DNA of 64,000 nt, taken from assembly GCA_964393405.1 (NCBI GenBank), contig CAYMTR010000009.1, positions 28,972 through 92,971 on the forward strand. The letters are read 5' to 3'. The notes beneath the pieces are model-generated. The model had not been told where the DNA came from, made no database searches, and saw nothing but the letters and a program-made list of their open reading frames with translations. Source of the DNA: CAYMTR01 sp964393405. Its GTDB lineage: Bacteria > Bacteroidota > Bacteroidia > Bacteroidales > Prolixibacteraceae. This document shows, piece after piece, positions 1 through 9,419 of the stretch. Each line of letters begins with the position of its first letter. Position 1 is the first letter of the stretch. Both the position numbers and the translations under genes were made by a program.

Positions 1-2191
1 GACTGATAGCGTAGAAGTTCCAGGAAGCAGTTCCTGTGAGCCATGAATTTTTAGCTTCACCAGGTTTGAAAGCATCCTTACCTGCTACCATTTGAGCGTA
101 TACATAAGGCTCAGTTTTATGGAGTTCACTAATTTCTTCGAGGTATGAAGGGCAAATTTTGCGGAAATATTCCCATGCCTGGTCCCCACGGCCAATTACA
201 GTTTCTCCAATAATAATCCATGGATTGTTATGGCAGAATACTCCTGCATTTTCTTTGTATCCCTGAGGATAGCTTGAAATCTCGCCGTATTCGATATAGT
301 ATTTGGTAAATGCAGGATTGTTGAGCACAATTCCGTATTTGCTATCAAGGCGTTCTTTTACAGAATCAAGGGCTCTTTCACAAAGACCTTCTTCTTTACC
401 GATTCCGGCCATTGTGCACCATCCGTTTGATTCAATAAATATCTTACCTTCTTCGTTTTCGTTGCTTCCAATTTTACGTCCATAATAGTCGTAGGCACGT
501 ATAAACCATTCACCATCCCAACCATGCTTCTTAACTGCATCTATCATTTCATCAACATGCTTTTGAGCACGAGCTGCTTCATCAGTTTTACCAAGCTTTT
601 TGCAGAGATCGACATAGTCTTTTCCGTAGATAACAAAAAGTCCGGCAATCATTATAGATTCAGCTTTAGTACCTTCAGTTTTGTTTTCTGTTGTCTGGAA
701 TGATTCATTTGGATCATTTGAGAAACAGTTTAGGTTAAGACAGTCGTTCCAGTCTGCACGTCCGATTAAAGGAAGTTTATTTGGTCCCAGATTATTGATT
801 ACATGATCGAAAGAAACAGTAAGATGGTCGAACAAAGTACGGGCTACGCTCATATCATTATCGAATGGCACCATTTCATCTAAAATGCTAAAATCGCCTG
901 ATTCTTTGATATAGCTGATAGTTCCAAGGATAAGCCACATAGGGTCATCATTAAAACCACCGCCGATATCGTTATTGCCACGTTTTGTAAGTGGCTGATA
1001 TTGATGATAGCAACCGCCATCCTGGAATTGAGTTGATGCAATATCGATAATCCTTTCGCGAGCTCTTTCAGGTATCTGGTGAACAAAACCAATAAGGTCT
1101 TGATTTGAATCGCGGAAGCCCATTCCTCTGCCAATGCCGCTTTCAAAGAATGAAGCCGACCTTGAGAAGCAGAAAGTAATCATACACTGATACTGGTTCC
1201 AGATATTGACCATACGGTCGAGTTTATCATCTCCTGATTTTACTGAATAGTTGCTCAATAAGTTATCCCAATAGATTCTAAGCTCAGCCAAAGCAGCATC
1301 AACCTTTTCAACAGTGTTGAACTTTGCAATAGTTTCTTTCGCTTTTATTTTATTGATGACGCCCTTTGATTCCCATTTCTCTTCTTCTTTATTTTCAACG
1401 TACCCTAAAACAAAGATGAAATCTTTTGATTCGCCCGGTTTTAGTTCCACTTCAATATAGTGTGATGCAATAGGTGACCATCCATGAGCTTCTGTCATCC
1501 GTGGCTTTCCTTCTGCAACAACTTGTGGTTCTTCGAAACCGTTGTATAATCCAAAGAAAGATTCGCGGTCAGTATCATAACCATCTATTGGTGTATTGAC
1601 TGAATAATAAGCATAATGGTCGCGACGTTCTTTGTATTCTGTCTTGTGATATATAACTGAACCTTCAATTTCAACTTCTCCGGTAGAAAAATTACGCTGG
1701 AAGTTTTCCATATCTGAAGCTGCATTCCACAAACACCATTCTGTAAAGGAGAAAAGTTTAAGTTTCTTAACTTCCTTTGAATTGTTTGTCAATGTAAGCT
1801 TCTGTATTTCAGCCCATGTTTTCAATGGAACAAAAAACAATACCTGAGCAGAAACGCCGTCTTTTTCACCTTTAATGGTAGTATAATTCATGCCATGGCG
1901 ACATTCGTAGCTGTCGAGTTTTGTTTTGCAAGGTTTCCATCCCGGTGACCATACAGTTTCTTTATCTTTGATATAGAAGTATCTGCCGCCGCTGTCCATC
2001 GGCACATTATTATAACGATAGCGTGTTAAACGGCGAAACTTGGCGTCCTTGTAAAAAGTATAACCGCCTGCAGTATTTGATATCAGTGAAAAGAAGTCTT
2101 CGTTGCCAAGGTAATTGATCCATGGCCATGGAGTTTGTGGATTAGTAATAACATACTCCCTGTTTTTATCATCAAAATGTCCGAATTTCAT
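1..2191 (-). CDS. Cellobiose phosphorylase, GH94 (C-terminus cut by window edge)
   Basis: This enzyme splits cellobiose with phosphate to give glucose 1-phosphate and glucose in the cytoplasm. The reading frame is open from the ATG at 2191 to the left edge, giving 730 residues of a family usually about 810-820 long, so roughly 90 C-terminal residues lie outside. The N-terminus (MKFGHFDDKNREYVITNPQT) and the segments RMGFRDSNQDL-like, YHQYQPLTKRGNNDIG and GRADWNDCLNLNCF match characterised cellobiose phosphorylases almost word for word. Asp480 in ADWND is the expected general acid. It lies 33 bp downstream of the symporter gene on the same strand, so the two are probably cotranscribed under the Nudix-type regulator further upstream. 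Cellobiose specificity over chitobiose is inferred from recalled similarity and is fairly secure. Confidence 0.93.
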   Translation of the reverse strand, partial: MKFGHFDDKNREYVITNPQTPWPWINYLGNEDFFSLISNTAGGYTFYKDAKFRRLTRYRYNNVPMDSGGRYFYIKDKETVWSPGWKPCKTKLDSYECRHGMNYTTIKGEKDGVSAQVLFFVPLKTWAEIQKLTLTNNSKEVKKLKLFSFTEWCLWNAASDMENFQRNFSTGEVEIEGSVIYHKTEYKERRDHYAYYSVNTPIDGYDTDRESFFGLYNGFEEPQVVAEGKPRMTEAHGWSPIASHYIEVELKPGESKDFIFVLGYVENKEEEKWESKGVINKIKAKETIAKFNTVEKVDAALAELRIYWDNLLSNYSVKSGDDKLDRMVNIWNQYQCMITFCFSRSASFFESGIGRGMGFRDSNQDLIGFVHQIPERARERIIDIASTQFQDGGCYHQYQPLTKRGNNDIGGGFNDDPMWLILGTISYIKESGDFSILDEMVPFDNDMSVARTLFDHLTVSFDHVINNLGPNKLPLIGRADWNDCLNLNCFSNDPNESFQTTENKTEGTKAESIMIAGLFVIYGKDYVDLCKKLGKTDEAARAQKHVDEMIDAVKKHGWDGEWFIRAYDYYGRKIGSNENEEGKIFIESNGWCTMAGIGKEEGLCERALDSVKERLDSKYGIVLNNPAFTKYYIEYGEISSYPQGYKENAGVFCHNNPWIIIGETVIGRGDQAWEYFRKICPSYLEEISELHKTEPYVYAQMVAGKDAFKPGEAKNSWLTGTASWNFYAIS

Positions 2192-2224
2192 CTTTTTATT
2201 CTTTAAGTAGTTGTAATTAATCCT

Positions 2225-3854
2225 TTATTTATCAGAGCTCTCCAAAGCTCTTCTTCTATTAAGTTCGATTGTAATCTCATCCATCTTTTTCTGATTTAAT
2301 GGATAAAATACCATAACAGCAGCAGCTATTACAGTTATTATTGTTGGAATCCAGCTCATCAACATTATAATACCAGGCACTGCACCTTGAATTGAAGCTG
2401 TATCCTGACCGTTATAATGGAAAGCTGCAAGTACAAATCCTATTATTGCTCCGGCTATACCGCCGCCAAACTTAGTCGCAAACGATCCTGCTGAGTAAAC
2501 AAGTCCGGTTGCCCTTCTGCCATTTTTATATTCAGAATAATCAGCAGCATCACCAAGCATTGCAAAAAAGAGGGTAGGGAATATAGCTGCTCCAAATTCA
2601 GAGATAATACCAATTGTGAATATCAATGGTATGTCGTTTGGTCCGCAGAAAACAAGTAAAGCATTGACTACACCTGAGAAAATCAAAGCGTAGATAAATA
2701 AATTTCTTTTGCCAAAGCGACGTCCAAGCGGAGAAGTAATCATTGCCCCTGCTATTGATGCCAGCATAAGTCCTATCATGAAAGAAGCAGCAAGCAGCTG
2801 GTTATGCAGATAGTGGGAGAAGTAGATTACTACAATGCCCTGTTTGATAGAATTATACACATTGAAAAGCAAACCGATCAGCAAGAGAATTACCCAGGGT
2901 TTGTTCTTCACAAGATCTTTAAGATCACGTCCAAGATTTGTTTCCTGCTCTTTCGGAGGCTGAACCCTTTCACGGGTTGTCAGGAAAGTTATCATCAGGA
3001 AGAGAGAAAGGAAAATTGATAACAGATAAATTGAGCTGCTATAACCTTTCTTTTGATCTATAATATTGATTTTCTTCGCTTCAAGATTTTCTTCGCCGGT
3101 AACAATGAAAGAATAATCCTTGTCTGCTTCCATAGAGAAGCTTTTGCCCTTTGTAGGCACATTTGAGGTATCGCTAGCCAGAGCTTCAGCCCATGTAAAC
3201 ATCGCAATACCGTCTTTAGTTTTTATATTGACATTTTCAATGTCCTTATCAGTCGAAACTACAACTTCATATTTCTGAGCCTCAAGTTTTTCAACTTCAA
3301 TCTTAGGATCAATATTTCCGTAGTGGGCTACAAGGAATAAAAGTGCACCCTGAACAAGCATACCACCGGTAAAAGCGCCTACCATACGGTAAGAACCTAA
3401 AGTTGTGCGTTCCTTGTTATCTCCTGTCATAACGGCCATAAGAGCGCCGTATGGAATATTGTTGGCAGTATAAATGATGAAGAATGTAAGATAAGTTGCG
3501 TAGGCGTAAATTATCTTTCCTGTAGGTCCTAAATTTGGAGTTGTAAACAAGAGCGACAGCGTGATTCCCAGAGGAATAGCAGTCCACATTATCCATGGCC
3601 TGAATTTGCCATATTTGGAGTTTGTTCTGTCACAGATGATTCCCATGATGATATCGATGATACCATCGCCAAAACGGGCAATCAGCATTAAAAGACCAAC
3701 AGCTGCTGGGCTAATCCCAAATACNNNNNNNNNNNNNNNNNNAAAAAATAAATAAAAACGTTGCTACCCCCCTCCAGGCGATGTTAGCTGCTCCATCACC
3801 AAGGGCATAGCCAATTTTCTCGGTGAATTTAAGTTTTTGGCTTAATCCTGACAT
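2225..3854 (-). CDS. GPH/MFS-type sugar:cation symporter, interrupted by assembly gap
   Basis: This is a polytopic inner-membrane transporter of the glycoside-pentoside-hexuronide family (MelB-like), probably importing cellobiose or a related glucoside for the adjacent phosphorylase. The start ATG at 3854 gives MSGLSQKLKFTEKIGYALGD, typical for the family. The sequence resumes after the N run with VFGISPAAVGLLMLIARFGD and a CDRTNSKYGKFRPW loop, the conserved GPH signature between helices 2 and 3. A hydrophilic insertion of about 90 residues sits between helices 5 and 6 (about 3045-3310), which should be periplasmic. The N run is 18 bases, but the two flanks are out of phase with that length, so the gap size is wrong rather than the gene being broken. 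Substrate is inferred from neighbours. Confidence 0.88.
3725..3742. other. Assembly gap (18 N) inside the symporter gene
   Basis: A run of 18 N follows a T/A-rich homopolymer stretch. The coding flanks need a true gap length of 2 modulo 3 (for example 8 bases), not 18, to stay in one frame. The missing part should encode a few residues before VFGIS. Confidence 0.95.
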
Positions 3855-3869
3855 TTTTAATTAAATTGT

Positions 3870-3932
3870 TGTGTGAATAATTCATGGCTTACTTAATTAA
3901 TTGACTGGGTATATAATAAAAATTGACTGGGT
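3870..3932 (-). promoter_or_regulatory. Probable control region of the symporter-phosphorylase operon
   Basis: The 77 bp between the regulator stop and the symporter start hold two copies of AATTGACTGGGT, at 3899-3910 and 3921-3932, spaced 22 bp apart or about two helical turns. The second copy runs into the regulator stop codon. A TGTGTGAATAATTCATG segment at 3870-3886 loosely resembles the palindrome in front of the regulator. These are candidate operator sites; no promoter -7 element is obvious. Confidence 0.4.
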
Positions 3933-4666
3933 CATATTGTAAAATCAAAGCGTTCTCTTCTTGTCCGTTCATACACATCCTTGCTGAAGATAAAAAGCTG
4001 AGCAGGTTTGTGCTTTACATCCTTTTGCTTTTCGTTCAAAGGAATAACGTACTTCATCTGCATGACTTTCTTCCTGAAGTTCCTCCTGTCGAGAGTAACA
4101 CCAAGAATTGATTCATAAAGCTTTTGCAAGTGAGTGATAGTAAACTTCTCAGGAAGTAGTTCAAAACCTACAGGCTCAAACCTTAATTTATCCCTGAGTT
4201 TTTCGAGCGCTTTATTGAGAATTTCCTGATGGTCAAAACCTAACTCCGGAAGTTCGGTAATCGGGAACCATTTGACATTCCTTTCCTTTAAAGATAATGT
4301 GACAGTTGTGTTGTCAATCAAAGAATAATAGCCAACAGTTACAATCCTGTGGGCAAAACCTTCAGATTGATGTTCAAGCCAAAGCTTGTCCTTCGGAGCA
4401 TCAACCCTGTTGACACCGCCAAAAGCATAAAACTGTTCAAGGTAAATATTATCGAGTCCGGAAAGATTTTTAAGAATTCTGGCAACTGCAGTATCATAGT
4501 CTTCATCTTCGAAGATATGGTAGCCAATCAGTGTCCAGTCGTCAATCAAAATTTCTTTTGACTTTTCATCCTCAAGCTTCCTTTCAACTAGCAAAACATT
4601 AAGCTGCTTAAAGTCGAATCCGAAGATTACACAGTCGACAGAAATATTTGGTATTATTTTTGACAT
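3932..4666 (-). CDS. NrtR-family Nudix-domain transcriptional regulator
   Basis: This protein of 244 residues has a Nudix-like N-terminal domain (about residues 1-150) and a C-terminal winged-helix region (about 160-244, with FEPVGFELLPEKFTITHLQ and LDRRNFRKKVMQM). That architecture is the NrtR/AraR group; in Bacteroides such proteins act as sugar-responsive local repressors. The canonical Nudix box GX5EX7REUXEE is degenerate here, which suggests effector binding rather than hydrolysis. I chose the ATG at 4666 over one 20 codons upstream because homologues begin near here and a perfect 17-bp palindrome lies just before it. It is divergent from nothing and leads the symporter-phosphorylase genes on the same strand, so it probably controls them in response to a cello-oligosaccharide product. 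Confidence 0.85.
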   Translation of the reverse strand: MSKIIPNISVDCVIFGFDFKQLNVLLVERKLEDEKSKEILIDDWTLIGYHIFEDEDYDTAVARILKNLSGLDNIYLEQFYAFGGVNRVDAPKDKLWLEHQSEGFAHRIVTVGYYSLIDNTTVTLSLKERNVKWFPITELPELGFDHQEILNKALEKLRDKLRFEPVGFELLPEKFTITHLQKLYESILGVTLDRRNFRKKVMQMKYVIPLNEKQKDVKHKPAQLFIFSKDVYERTRRERFDFTI

Positions 4667-4678
4667 CGCTTTGGTTAA

Positions 4679-4695
4679 TGTGTAACAATTACACA
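4679..4695. promoter_or_regulatory. Candidate autoregulatory operator (17-bp perfect palindrome)
   Basis: TGTGTAA-CAA-TTACACA is a perfect 7-3-7 inverted repeat whose edge lies 12 bp upstream of the chosen regulator start. Position and symmetry fit an operator for the NrtR-like protein itself. Confidence 0.5.
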
Positions 4696-4898
4696 GTGTA
4701 AATATATAAAAAATATCATTTCGCAATACAGAATGCGTAATATTTACATTATCTGATAAAGATATTTAAGCAATGTCCAGAATTACAGAGATATATAGAA
4801 ACATGTTTTATAATATGTTTTTACAAAAACATGATTAAGTTTTAAAAATCTAATGATTTTGAATAACATAAGAATTAAAAAGGTGTAATATTTACGCT

Positions 4899-6473
4899 TT
4901 AAAACTCTGAAGTAAAGTGGAATTTTATTGTTTTAAAATCTTGCTGAGCCATATCGAGAATGAAAGGAGAGTCGGCCATAAAAACATTTCGTCCCTGCTT
5001 GTCCTTAGCCATTCTTTGAAGTTTCCTCTTGCAGAATTCATCAATAATTTTCTGGTCATCGCTTTCTATCCAACAAGCCTTGTACATTGAAATATTTTCA
5101 AACCGGCACTTTGCATTGTATTCATGCTCAAGCCTGTACTGTATTACTTCAAACTGAAGCTGTCCCACACAGCCAATAATTTTCCTGCCATTAAGCTGAC
5201 TTGTAAACAACTGGGCAACACCTTCGTCCATTAAATGATCAACACCTTTTTCAAGCTGCTTTGACTTCATTGGGTCGGCATTTTCAATATACCTGAACAT
5301 CTCGGGTGAAAAGCTTGGAAGTCCTTTATAGTGAATGTTTTCGCCTTCAGAAAGAGTATCTCCAATGATGAAATTTCCCGTATCCGGCAAACCTACAATA
5401 TCTCCCGGGTAAGCTTCATCAATAACTTCCTTCTTATCAGCCATAAAAGCTGTAGGAGATGAAACCCTGAATGTTTTGCCCGTACGAGTGTGGGTATACA
5501 TTTTATTCCTTTCAAATTTTCCTGAACAAACTTTCAGGAAAGCTATACGGCTTCTGTGGTTTGGATCAATATTGGCATGAATCTTAAAGATAAAGCCTGA
5601 AAAGTGCTCTTCATATGGGTCTACAAGCCTTTCTTGTGAGTTTCTGGGGCGTGGGGTAGGGGCAATCTTCAAAAACGTATTAAGAAGCTCCTGAACTCCA
5701 AAATTATACAAAGCACTACCAAAGAAAACCGGGGCAAGTTCACCAGCAAGATACTCTTCTACTTCAAATTCAGGATAAACACCTTCAAGAAGCTCGAGCT
5801 CTTCTCTTAACAAGATTGCATCTTTTCCTATATACCTTTCAAGCTCAGGGTCATTAATATCATCGAATTTTATATTTGGATCTATTTCCTGCACATTAGG
5901 ATTAAAAAGCTGAAGACTCTTATTAAAAATATTGTAAACACCTTTAAAGTCGGGACCGCTGTTTATAGGCCAGCTCAGAGGGCGAGTGCCAATCTGAAGC
6001 TGTTTTTCAATCTCTTCCAAAAGGTAGAAAGTATCTTCTGAAGGACGGTCCATTTTATTTATAAAAACGATTACCGGAGTTTTGCGCATACGGCATACTT
6101 CCATTAGCTTCTTAGTCTGAGGTTCTACACCTTTGGCCGCATCGATAACTATAATAACACTATCAACGGCTGTAAGTGTGCGGAAGGTATCTTCCTGAAA
6201 GTCCTGGTGACCCGGAGTATCCAGGATGTTTACTTTATAACCGTTATAATCGAAAGCCATAACTGAAGTAGCAACTGAGATACCTCTCTGCCTTTCTATT
6301 TCCATGAAATCGGAAGTAGCAGACTTTTTGATTTTATTGCTTTTTACAGCACCCGCGACATGTATCGCTCCCCCAAAAAGCAAGAGCTTTTCAGTTAAAG
6401 TGGTTTTCCCGGCATCAGGGTGACTGACAATAGCAAAGGTCTTTCTCCTTTCAATTTCACTTATAAAACTCAT
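4899..6473 (-). CDS. prfC: Peptide chain release factor 3
   Basis: RF3 is a translational GTPase that recycles RF1 and RF2 from the ribosome after termination. The 524-residue product has the expected P-loop SHPDAGKTTL, the switch region RQRGISVATSVM, DTPGHQDF and NKMD motifs in the N-terminal G domain, followed by the RF3-specific domains II and III (GCVGQLQFEVIQYRLEHEYN). The ATG at 6473 (MSFISEIERRKTFAIVSHPD) is preferred over one eight codons upstream because it matches the family start and leaves a TAnnTTTG element 22 nt upstream. It stands alone: the gene upstream on this strand ends in a strong terminator. Confidence 0.97.
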   Translation of the reverse strand: MSFISEIERRKTFAIVSHPDAGKTTLTEKLLLFGGAIHVAGAVKSNKIKKSATSDFMEIERQRGISVATSVMAFDYNGYKVNILDTPGHQDFQEDTFRTLTAVDSVIIVIDAAKGVEPQTKKLMEVCRMRKTPVIVFINKMDRPSEDTFYLLEEIEKQLQIGTRPLSWPINSGPDFKGVYNIFNKSLQLFNPNVQEIDPNIKFDDINDPELERYIGKDAILLREELELLEGVYPEFEVEEYLAGELAPVFFGSALYNFGVQELLNTFLKIAPTPRPRNSQERLVDPYEEHFSGFIFKIHANIDPNHRSRIAFLKVCSGKFERNKMYTHTRTGKTFRVSSPTAFMADKKEVIDEAYPGDIVGLPDTGNFIIGDTLSEGENIHYKGLPSFSPEMFRYIENADPMKSKQLEKGVDHLMDEGVAQLFTSQLNGRKIIGCVGQLQFEVIQYRLEHEYNAKCRFENISMYKACWIESDDQKIIDEFCKRKLQRMAKDKQGRNVFMADSPFILDMAQQDFKTIKFHFTSEF

Positions 6474-6494
6474 AATAGCATTTTTAAACAGGCG

Positions 6495-6502
6495 CAAATG
6501 TA
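6495..6502 (-). promoter_or_regulatory. -7 promoter element for prfC
   Basis: The minus strand reads TACATTTG, matching TAnnTTTG of the Bacteroidota housekeeping sigma factor, and ends 22 nt before the prfC start. No clear -33 TTG is seen. Confidence 0.45.
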
Positions 6503-6518
6503 ATTTATCTACTCAATA

Positions 6519-6552
6519 TAAAAAAAAACGGGTCGATAAATACCGACCCGTT
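6519..6552 (-). terminator. Rho-independent terminator after the repeat-bearing T9SS gene
   Basis: A 9-bp perfect stem (AACGGGTCG and its complement, 6527-6535 with 6544-6552) encloses an 8-base loop and is followed on the minus strand by a run of eight or more T. It lies 44 bp after the stop at 6596. Confidence 0.9.
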
Positions 6553-6595
6553 TCCATAACATTTAAGAAAATTGTTTCTCTTCAATGAAATTCAA

Positions 6596-9124
6596 TTATT
6601 CCTTATTGAATTTGCTAATTGAGATTTCACCATTAACGGTGTAAACTTTAGCAATATAAGTTCCTTTTGATAAAGAAGAAACATTGATAGTTGAGTTGTT
6701 TGAAACAAGCACCCTTGAACCAACGATGCTGAATATTTCAACTGACTTAACTTCTTCACCCATAACACTGATCATGTTTGTAGCAGGATTAGGATATACT
6801 CTTGCACTTCCAGTACCCATCTTGTTAGATGAAACTGTATTTTCATAAGTAAGAGTCTGAGCTTTGTCGTCAGCAAGTTTGAATTGTTGATTATTACCAA
6901 CTAAAACCCAACTTCCTTTTGCATCATTAATACCCCATTCCCATGTATTTGCGCCGTCGTCAACAAGCAAATTAAGAGTTACAGACCATTTGTGGTCGCC
7001 TGCAACTTTGTCACCATGTGTACCATCGTCAAAGAATTTAGTGTGCTCTGCACCTGCATTCCATTCTGTGTCATATTCGCCTGTAGCTGTTTTCCAACTT
7101 CCTTTAAGACCGAAACCAGTGCTTGTAGCAAGTTTTGAATCATCAACTACGAAAGTGATAGCAGCAACTTTTGGAGGAAGAATAACATCAACCTTACCGC
7201 AAATAAGAGTATCACCAACTACTGCATCCCAGTTTGAAGTTTCCTGACCGAAGAACTGTACACTGTGAACAAGTTTCATTGTAGCAGCAAAATTAGCTGT
7301 AACTTCTTTCATGTCTCCTGTTGGAGCTGATTGAATAAGACCTGTTGTTGAAGTTACAGGATCTGTTGACCATGAAACTGTCATTTTATTGATTGTGTCA
7401 TTCAACTGTACAGCAGCATTGATTTGAGCAGCAGTAAAAGCAGTTTGTCCGATATTATATTCAAATTCAGTATGAGCTTTCATACCTTCTTTGACCTTGA
7501 ATTCAGGAACATCAAGAAGTGAATTCCATCCATCAACAATAACTTTAAGATATTTCTTAGTTCCAATTTTAATGATTTCCATTCCTGGTTTCAAATTATC
7601 TGGATCATAAGTTGCAGGGTCGAAGATACAAGTTTCGTCAGTTTTATATGCGCGAACTTTACCTACCCATAGTGTGTCACCTGCTACAGCACCCCAACTT
7701 GATGTTTCCTGTCCAAAGAATTGTACCTGATGAGCAAATTTTGATGTAGCAGCAGCTTTAGCTGAAGTTGCAACAAAATTTCCTGAAGGATTAGACTGAA
7801 CAAGACCAGTTGTAGTAGTTACAAGATCTGTAGTCCAAGAAACAGACATTTTATTAACTGTGTCCATAATCTGAACACAAGAATTAATTTGTGCTGCAGT
7901 AAACTGTGTTTGACCAACAACATATTTGAAAGTTGCATAAGCAGACATTCCCGGTTCAAATTTGAAAGCTGGAACATTCAATGTAGAATTCCAACCATCA
8001 ACAACAACCTGAAGGATTTTCTTTCCATTAACTTCAATAACTTCCATGCCTTCAGCAAGTTCGTTAGGATCATAAGTTGCAGGATCGAAGATACAGTTTT
8101 CGTCAACTTTATAAGCGCGAACTTTACCTACCCAAAGAGTATCACCAGCTACAGCACCCCAGCTTGATGTTTCCTGTCCGAAGAACTGTACTTGATGAGC
8201 AAGTCTTGATGTAGCAGCAGCGTTTTGTTTAACTTTCACAAATTCGCCTGAAGGGTTTGATTGAACAAGACCTGTAGTTGTTGTCAGAAGGTCAGTTGAC
8301 CATGAAACACTCATTAAGTTGATTGTATCCATAATCTGAACACAAGCATTAATTTGTGCAGCAGCATATTCAGTCTGTGCAACTTTGTATTTGAATTCAG
8401 CAAAAGCAGTCATTCCGGGTTCAAATACGAATTCAGGAACATTAAGAATTGAATTCCATCCGTCAACAACAACCTGAAGCATTTTCTTGCCATCGATTTC
8501 AACGATAGACATACCCTCAGGTAGTAAATCAGCATTTACAGCTGCAGGGTCGAAAATAGCATACGCATCATCTGAAACTCCTACAATAGGACCTTCATCA
8601 ATAGGTTCTTCTTCAACTACAGCTTCTGATTTCAAGTAGTAAACGTTGATACCTTTTACTGCAGAGAATAAATAAATAGTTGTAGAATCACCTTCATAAA
8701 GGTATTCAGCTGAAGTCAACGATGCACCAAGGGCTGGAAATTGAGCCAATGTGTCGCCGGCAGCAGTTACAATATTCAAAAGGCGGTCTTCGTCAGCACT
8801 TGAAGACATCGCTGCTACAGTAATTTTTGTATCACCGGTAACTTCAAATGAAAGAACACGTGCAGAAGGTACACTATCAGTGTAAGTTCCGGCACCACCC
8901 AACTTCATACGACGTGTGAATGACATATCGCCGAGGGTTTTTTCATTTGCATCAAAAATAACTGACTTATCAGCAGCTGCATTAATTGTTAAACCATCGA
9001 CGGTTGTTACTTCCAAGATAGTATCCAAGCCGTTAAATGTCTCAGAACTGACATTCCATTCCTGAGCATTTACAAAGCCTATAAATAAAAGGCTAAATAA
9101 AAAAGTAGAAATTAATTTTTTCAT
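6596..9124 (-). CDS. Secreted T9SS-sorted protein with three 155-residue repeats
   Basis: The 842-residue product begins with a signal peptide (MKKLISTFLFSLLFIGFVNA) and ends with a Por-secretion sorting domain (VYPNPATN... KGTYIAKVYT), so it should cross the outer membrane by the type IX system and be attached at the surface or released. Between these lie an N-terminal domain (about 22-165), an acidic linker, and three near-identical repeats starting at the FDPA motif and recurring every 465 bp exactly (landmarks at 8550, 8085 and 7620). A further domain at about 655-765 (TFVVDDSKL... NTWEWGIND) resembles carbohydrate-binding or SusE-like beta-sandwiches. No catalytic motif is recognised; an adhesin or glycan-binding role is inference. 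Confidence 0.85.
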   Translation of the reverse strand: MKKLISTFLFSLLFIGFVNAQEWNVSSETFNGLDTILEVTTVDGLTINAAADKSVIFDANEKTLGDMSFTRRMKLGGAGTYTDSVPSARVLSFEVTGDTKITVAAMSSSADEDRLLNIVTAAGDTLAQFPALGASLTSAEYLYEGDSTTIYLFSAVKGINVYYLKSEAVVEEEPIDEGPIVGVSDDAYAIFDPAAVNADLLPEGMSIVEIDGKKMLQVVVDGWNSILNVPEFVFEPGMTAFAEFKYKVAQTEYAAAQINACVQIMDTINLMSVSWSTDLLTTTTGLVQSNPSGEFVKVKQNAAATSRLAHQVQFFGQETSSWGAVAGDTLWVGKVRAYKVDENCIFDPATYDPNELAEGMEVIEVNGKKILQVVVDGWNSTLNVPAFKFEPGMSAYATFKYVVGQTQFTAAQINSCVQIMDTVNKMSVSWTTDLVTTTTGLVQSNPSGNFVATSAKAAATSKFAHQVQFFGQETSSWGAVAGDTLWVGKVRAYKTDETCIFDPATYDPDNLKPGMEIIKIGTKKYLKVIVDGWNSLLDVPEFKVKEGMKAHTEFEYNIGQTAFTAAQINAAVQLNDTINKMTVSWSTDPVTSTTGLIQSAPTGDMKEVTANFAATMKLVHSVQFFGQETSNWDAVVGDTLICGKVDVILPPKVAAITFVVDDSKLATSTGFGLKGSWKTATGEYDTEWNAGAEHTKFFDDGTHGDKVAGDHKWSVTLNLLVDDGANTWEWGINDAKGSWVLVGNNQQFKLADDKAQTLTYENTVSSNKMGTGSARVYPNPATNMISVMGEEVKSVEIFSIVGSRVLVSNNSTINVSSLSKGTYIAKVYTVNGEISISKFNKE
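7190..8565 (-). repeat. Three tandem 465-bp coding repeats
   Basis: Tandem units of 465 bp (155 codons) encode the segment from FDPA through VDGWNS, TAAQIN, MSVSWSTD, TTTGLVQS, VQFFGQETSSWGAV to GKVRAYK. Units 1 and 2 are especially alike at the DNA level; unit 3 is more diverged at its end. Confidence 0.9.
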
Positions 9125-9419
9125 AAAAATAATTTTAAGTGATAGATGTAATCATTATTCTATTTTAAAAAAGAACATTAAAAGTACTAATTTTTAATTA
9201 AATTATAAAATTATCTAAAGCTAAATATTAGTAGTGGTCATTTATGACAAAACGAGGGGGAGAAACATTGCAATCAATAAATTTGTGAATATCTTAATAA
9301 TATTCAATTACTTAAGATTTGTATTATCAATCATGAAATATTTTTTGGTTTACACCTTTTTCGACAAAATCATACATCATGGCATACATAATAGCATATT
9401 GTTTTTTTCTGCATTACAG

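Noticed and set aside
7190..8565. Direct repeats as a CRISPR array
   Set aside because: The period is 465 bp, the units are coding and there are no short spacers or cas genes.
9125..9419. Small genes or a tRNA between the T9SS gene and czcD
   Set aside because: No T-loop or acceptor stem pattern and no supported frame; the region is plain AT-rich spacer.
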